Part shown: piece by piece, positions 61,901 to 64,000 of the stretch | Layout: each line of letters opens with the position of its first letter | Numbering within the stretch: the first letter of the stretch is position 1 | DNA from: Ignelater luminosus | Taxonomy: Eukaryota > Arthropoda > Insecta > Coleoptera > Elateridae | DNA: 64,000 nt | Direction of reading: 5' to 3' | Assembly: GCA_011009095.1 (NCBI GenBank) | Contig: VTPC01091254.1 | Span: 143,458-207,457 of the forward strand | The notes under the pieces: generated by a model | Databases searched by the model: none | What the model was told of the DNA's origin: nothing | Seen by the model: the letters and a program-made list of their open reading frames with translations, nothing else | Made by a program: the position numbers and the translations under genes

Positions 61901-64000
61901 TAAAATGCATATCTAGCGCAAGAAAGAAAACAAATCGGAACGTGAAAGAACCGCCTCTTCTATTTGCAAATTAATATCTGGGTTGTAGTGGTAATGACAT
62001 ACCTTCAAGTTAACATTGGATTTTTTGTGACTTTTTTTTATTCCGTTTGGAGCTCTTTAAGAGCACGAGGTTTTAATTGTTTCCGTTTACAAGGTAATTT
62101 AATCTCATATTACCTTTTAGAAAATAATCAAATAGTGTATGTCAATGCTCTTGAAGGTTAGAGGTCGTATCTTACTGTTTCTAATTAATAGTGGGAATTT
62201 CGAGTTTCAGTACATTAATTTTCCGGATGCCTCTACAGGATGATCATAATCAGAAATTCTAATGTATTGTTTCTAATTTAAGAATGCATGTTTTAGAGTT
62301 GCAAATTAACTGTTATTGTTAACATCAGAACATAGCACAAATGTATTCATAAAAAACTACCTATTAATTATTACTCAACAAATGCATTTGAAAGTGTTAC
62401 ATTGCTTTCATCAATTAACTACTAACGATCGTTTGTTTGTTTTGGTAGGAAGTTTGTCTAAATTTAAAAAAAAAACATGAGATTGCATAAACTGTTTTCA
62501 TTGTCAATGAAAAATAAATTATTTGGAAAAGTGGATGATGATTAAATTATTATTTTTGCATATAAATGATCATTTCTGCATGTTTTCGTAACCTTTATTG
62601 TTTAATGATTCATACCGCTTTGTGTTCAGTGAAAGTAAAGTTTTTAAAGATAATTAAATAGAATTCCATAACGTATTATTCAATATAGGTGCCTTTTATT
62701 TATGTATTTATCCTTTATGTTGTTTTGCGTGACTTGTCATTTATTACAGTATTTTTATTTAGTAAGCAAATTTTAATTTTGCTTTTTTTGTTACTATGCA
62801 TATTTGTATTGTTTATAAATTTTGACATAGCAAATTTACAAATGTCTGGTCACATTTGGAGATAATGATGAATCCTCTAGAAGAAATCTTATGTAACATC
62901 AAATTAAGTTTTGCCAGACAAAGTTATTTCTATTATGGAAAAAATGAGATCTCCATGTGGTTCGATGGCAGGTAATTTGGTCCAAACCTGTTGTATGCGG
63001 CTTGGACGGTTGCTGCATTAATTTAATATCATTTTTTTATAAAACTGTTTTAATTACAACTGGCCTATTAGGGACTTCCCATTCATTGTTTACTATTCCA
63101 CGAAATACTTCCTAAGCTACATATTTTGTAAAATTAGTGGTTTTGTGTAGGGTCATATGGAATTACTGCTTTTTGTTATAAAACCACATATGGACAACTG
63201 CACGAAAAGGTCAACTTATTTCCTTTGAAATCATTTCTTTATTTCTTAGATTATTTAATTAAGTTATACCGTTACAATAAACGAGAAAAATACGTTTTGT
63301 TAGTAGCAACATATTTCCTTTTAAATAATTTGTATTTAATAGTTATGAATTAATATAAAATTCAGAATGGGGGATTTTTGTACGAAATTAAGATGTTTAC
63401 GTCGAACCCCATTCTTAGTGTTTACTATAATTCTGACTTGAAATATTTTCTAGTAGTTACAGATACTATATACTTTACATGTTATTACTAGAATTTTAAA
63501 AATATGCGTTCTTCTTAGCTATTACGATTCTTTAATTACGTCCAACACTAATGTCGCACATTTAAAAATTAACAATCATATTGCATCGATTTAGGCCCTT
63601 TTCGCCACTTCTTCTTTCTCTTAGTAACATTGTGAGAAGCAGGATGCACCATTTTTGTATTTAATAGAAGGAAGATTGAGGCACCCTCTTTTCAATGTCT
63701 TCAAATATGGTGGAACATCGCGAAACACAGAATACAGCTGGAAAACGGTGAAGAAAGAAGGATGTCCTCTCCCTTATGGGGAGAGCAAATAGGCTCTACT
63801 TGTTATATTATTGGTATACAGCAAACCATCATTTATGGAGCAACGATGATTTAATCTTTTTTCCATATAGCCACTATGAGCAACAAAAGCGCCCTTTAAC
63901 GGTTGTCTTTAAAGGTCACTTATATATCCACGCCGGCGTGTTTTTAAATTCCATCGCATAGGCATTGACAGTGGGAAGAGTAAATAGATTTTCGGAAAAT
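58994..64000. other. Right end of window, non-coding
   Basis: No supported gene. A TTTGGGACACCCTCTACG stretch at 60,968 and AATCATCCTGTATGA at 59,768 look like single transposon ends. A 12-bp palindrome CACGCCGGCGTG lies at 63,931-63,942 in a slightly GC-richer final segment. Short open frames here have no recognisable domains. Confidence 0.35.

Noticed and set aside
1..64000. CRISPR arrays, operons, tRNA or rRNA genes
   Set aside because: The genes have spliceosomal introns, no regular repeat-spacer array exists, and no cloverleaf or rRNA sequence was recognised.

Overview
This 64 kb window is AT-rich, intron-bearing animal DNA, most likely from an insect. The genes are five GMC-family FAD oxidoreductases of the insect glucose-dehydrogenase-like type. 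They have short (54-64 bp) GT-AG introns and lie in a background of mariner, Tc1, LINE and foldback/MITE remnants. A beetle is plausible, because large GMC expansions and chemical-defence GMC oxidases are known there, but the sequence alone does not prove the order.

Layout: all five GMC genes are on the minus strand. Genes 1 and 2 (0.3-4.9 kb) lie 0.7 kb apart. Genes 3 and 4 (21.5-27.5 kb) lie 2.2 kb apart and flank a foldback element. Gene 5 (52.2-56.2 kb) is a more distant relative with an extra 2.1 kb intron. Genes 1-4 share one architecture: a 169-bp exon entered at a 3' splice site followed by GGTTGG, a tiny phase-1 intron, and one long catalytic exon. None has a convincing local first exon. 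Gene 5 is complete from signal peptide to stop.

Upstream of gene 2 (about 11.1-17.9 kb) and of gene 4 (about 31.7-47.5 kb) lie long non-coding stretches that match each other piece by piece, in the same order and orientation. The cluster therefore appears to have grown by tandem duplication of a unit (upstream block plus two GMC genes). The second copy has since been enlarged by transposon insertions.

Mobile DNA: a near-intact mariner with 29-bp perfect terminal inverted repeats, TA flanks and one frameshift (41.8-43.1 kb); a decayed Tc1-like transposase (29.8-30.7 kb); a KRBA2-like integrase pseudogene lacking the catalytic Glu region (6.55-8.04 kb), next to a LINE 3' end; a second LINE 3' tail (44.7-45.1 kb); an unassigned decayed transposon with repeated TTACCGAAATGA-like motifs (35.7-37.3 kb); and at least seven foldback or MITE elements, one nested inside another at 28.2-29.1 kb.

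The genes probably encode secreted or membrane-associated oxidoreductases acting on alcohols or sugars. Genes 1-4 share an atypical active-site block (Ala or Ser for Gly in the HxxGTCKMG motif) that gene 5 does not have. No RNA genes, CRISPR arrays or prokaryotic features were seen. No clearly new biological system is demonstrated. The best leads are the missing or shared first exons, the readable 54-bp intron, the altered active-site motif and the duplicated non-coding block.
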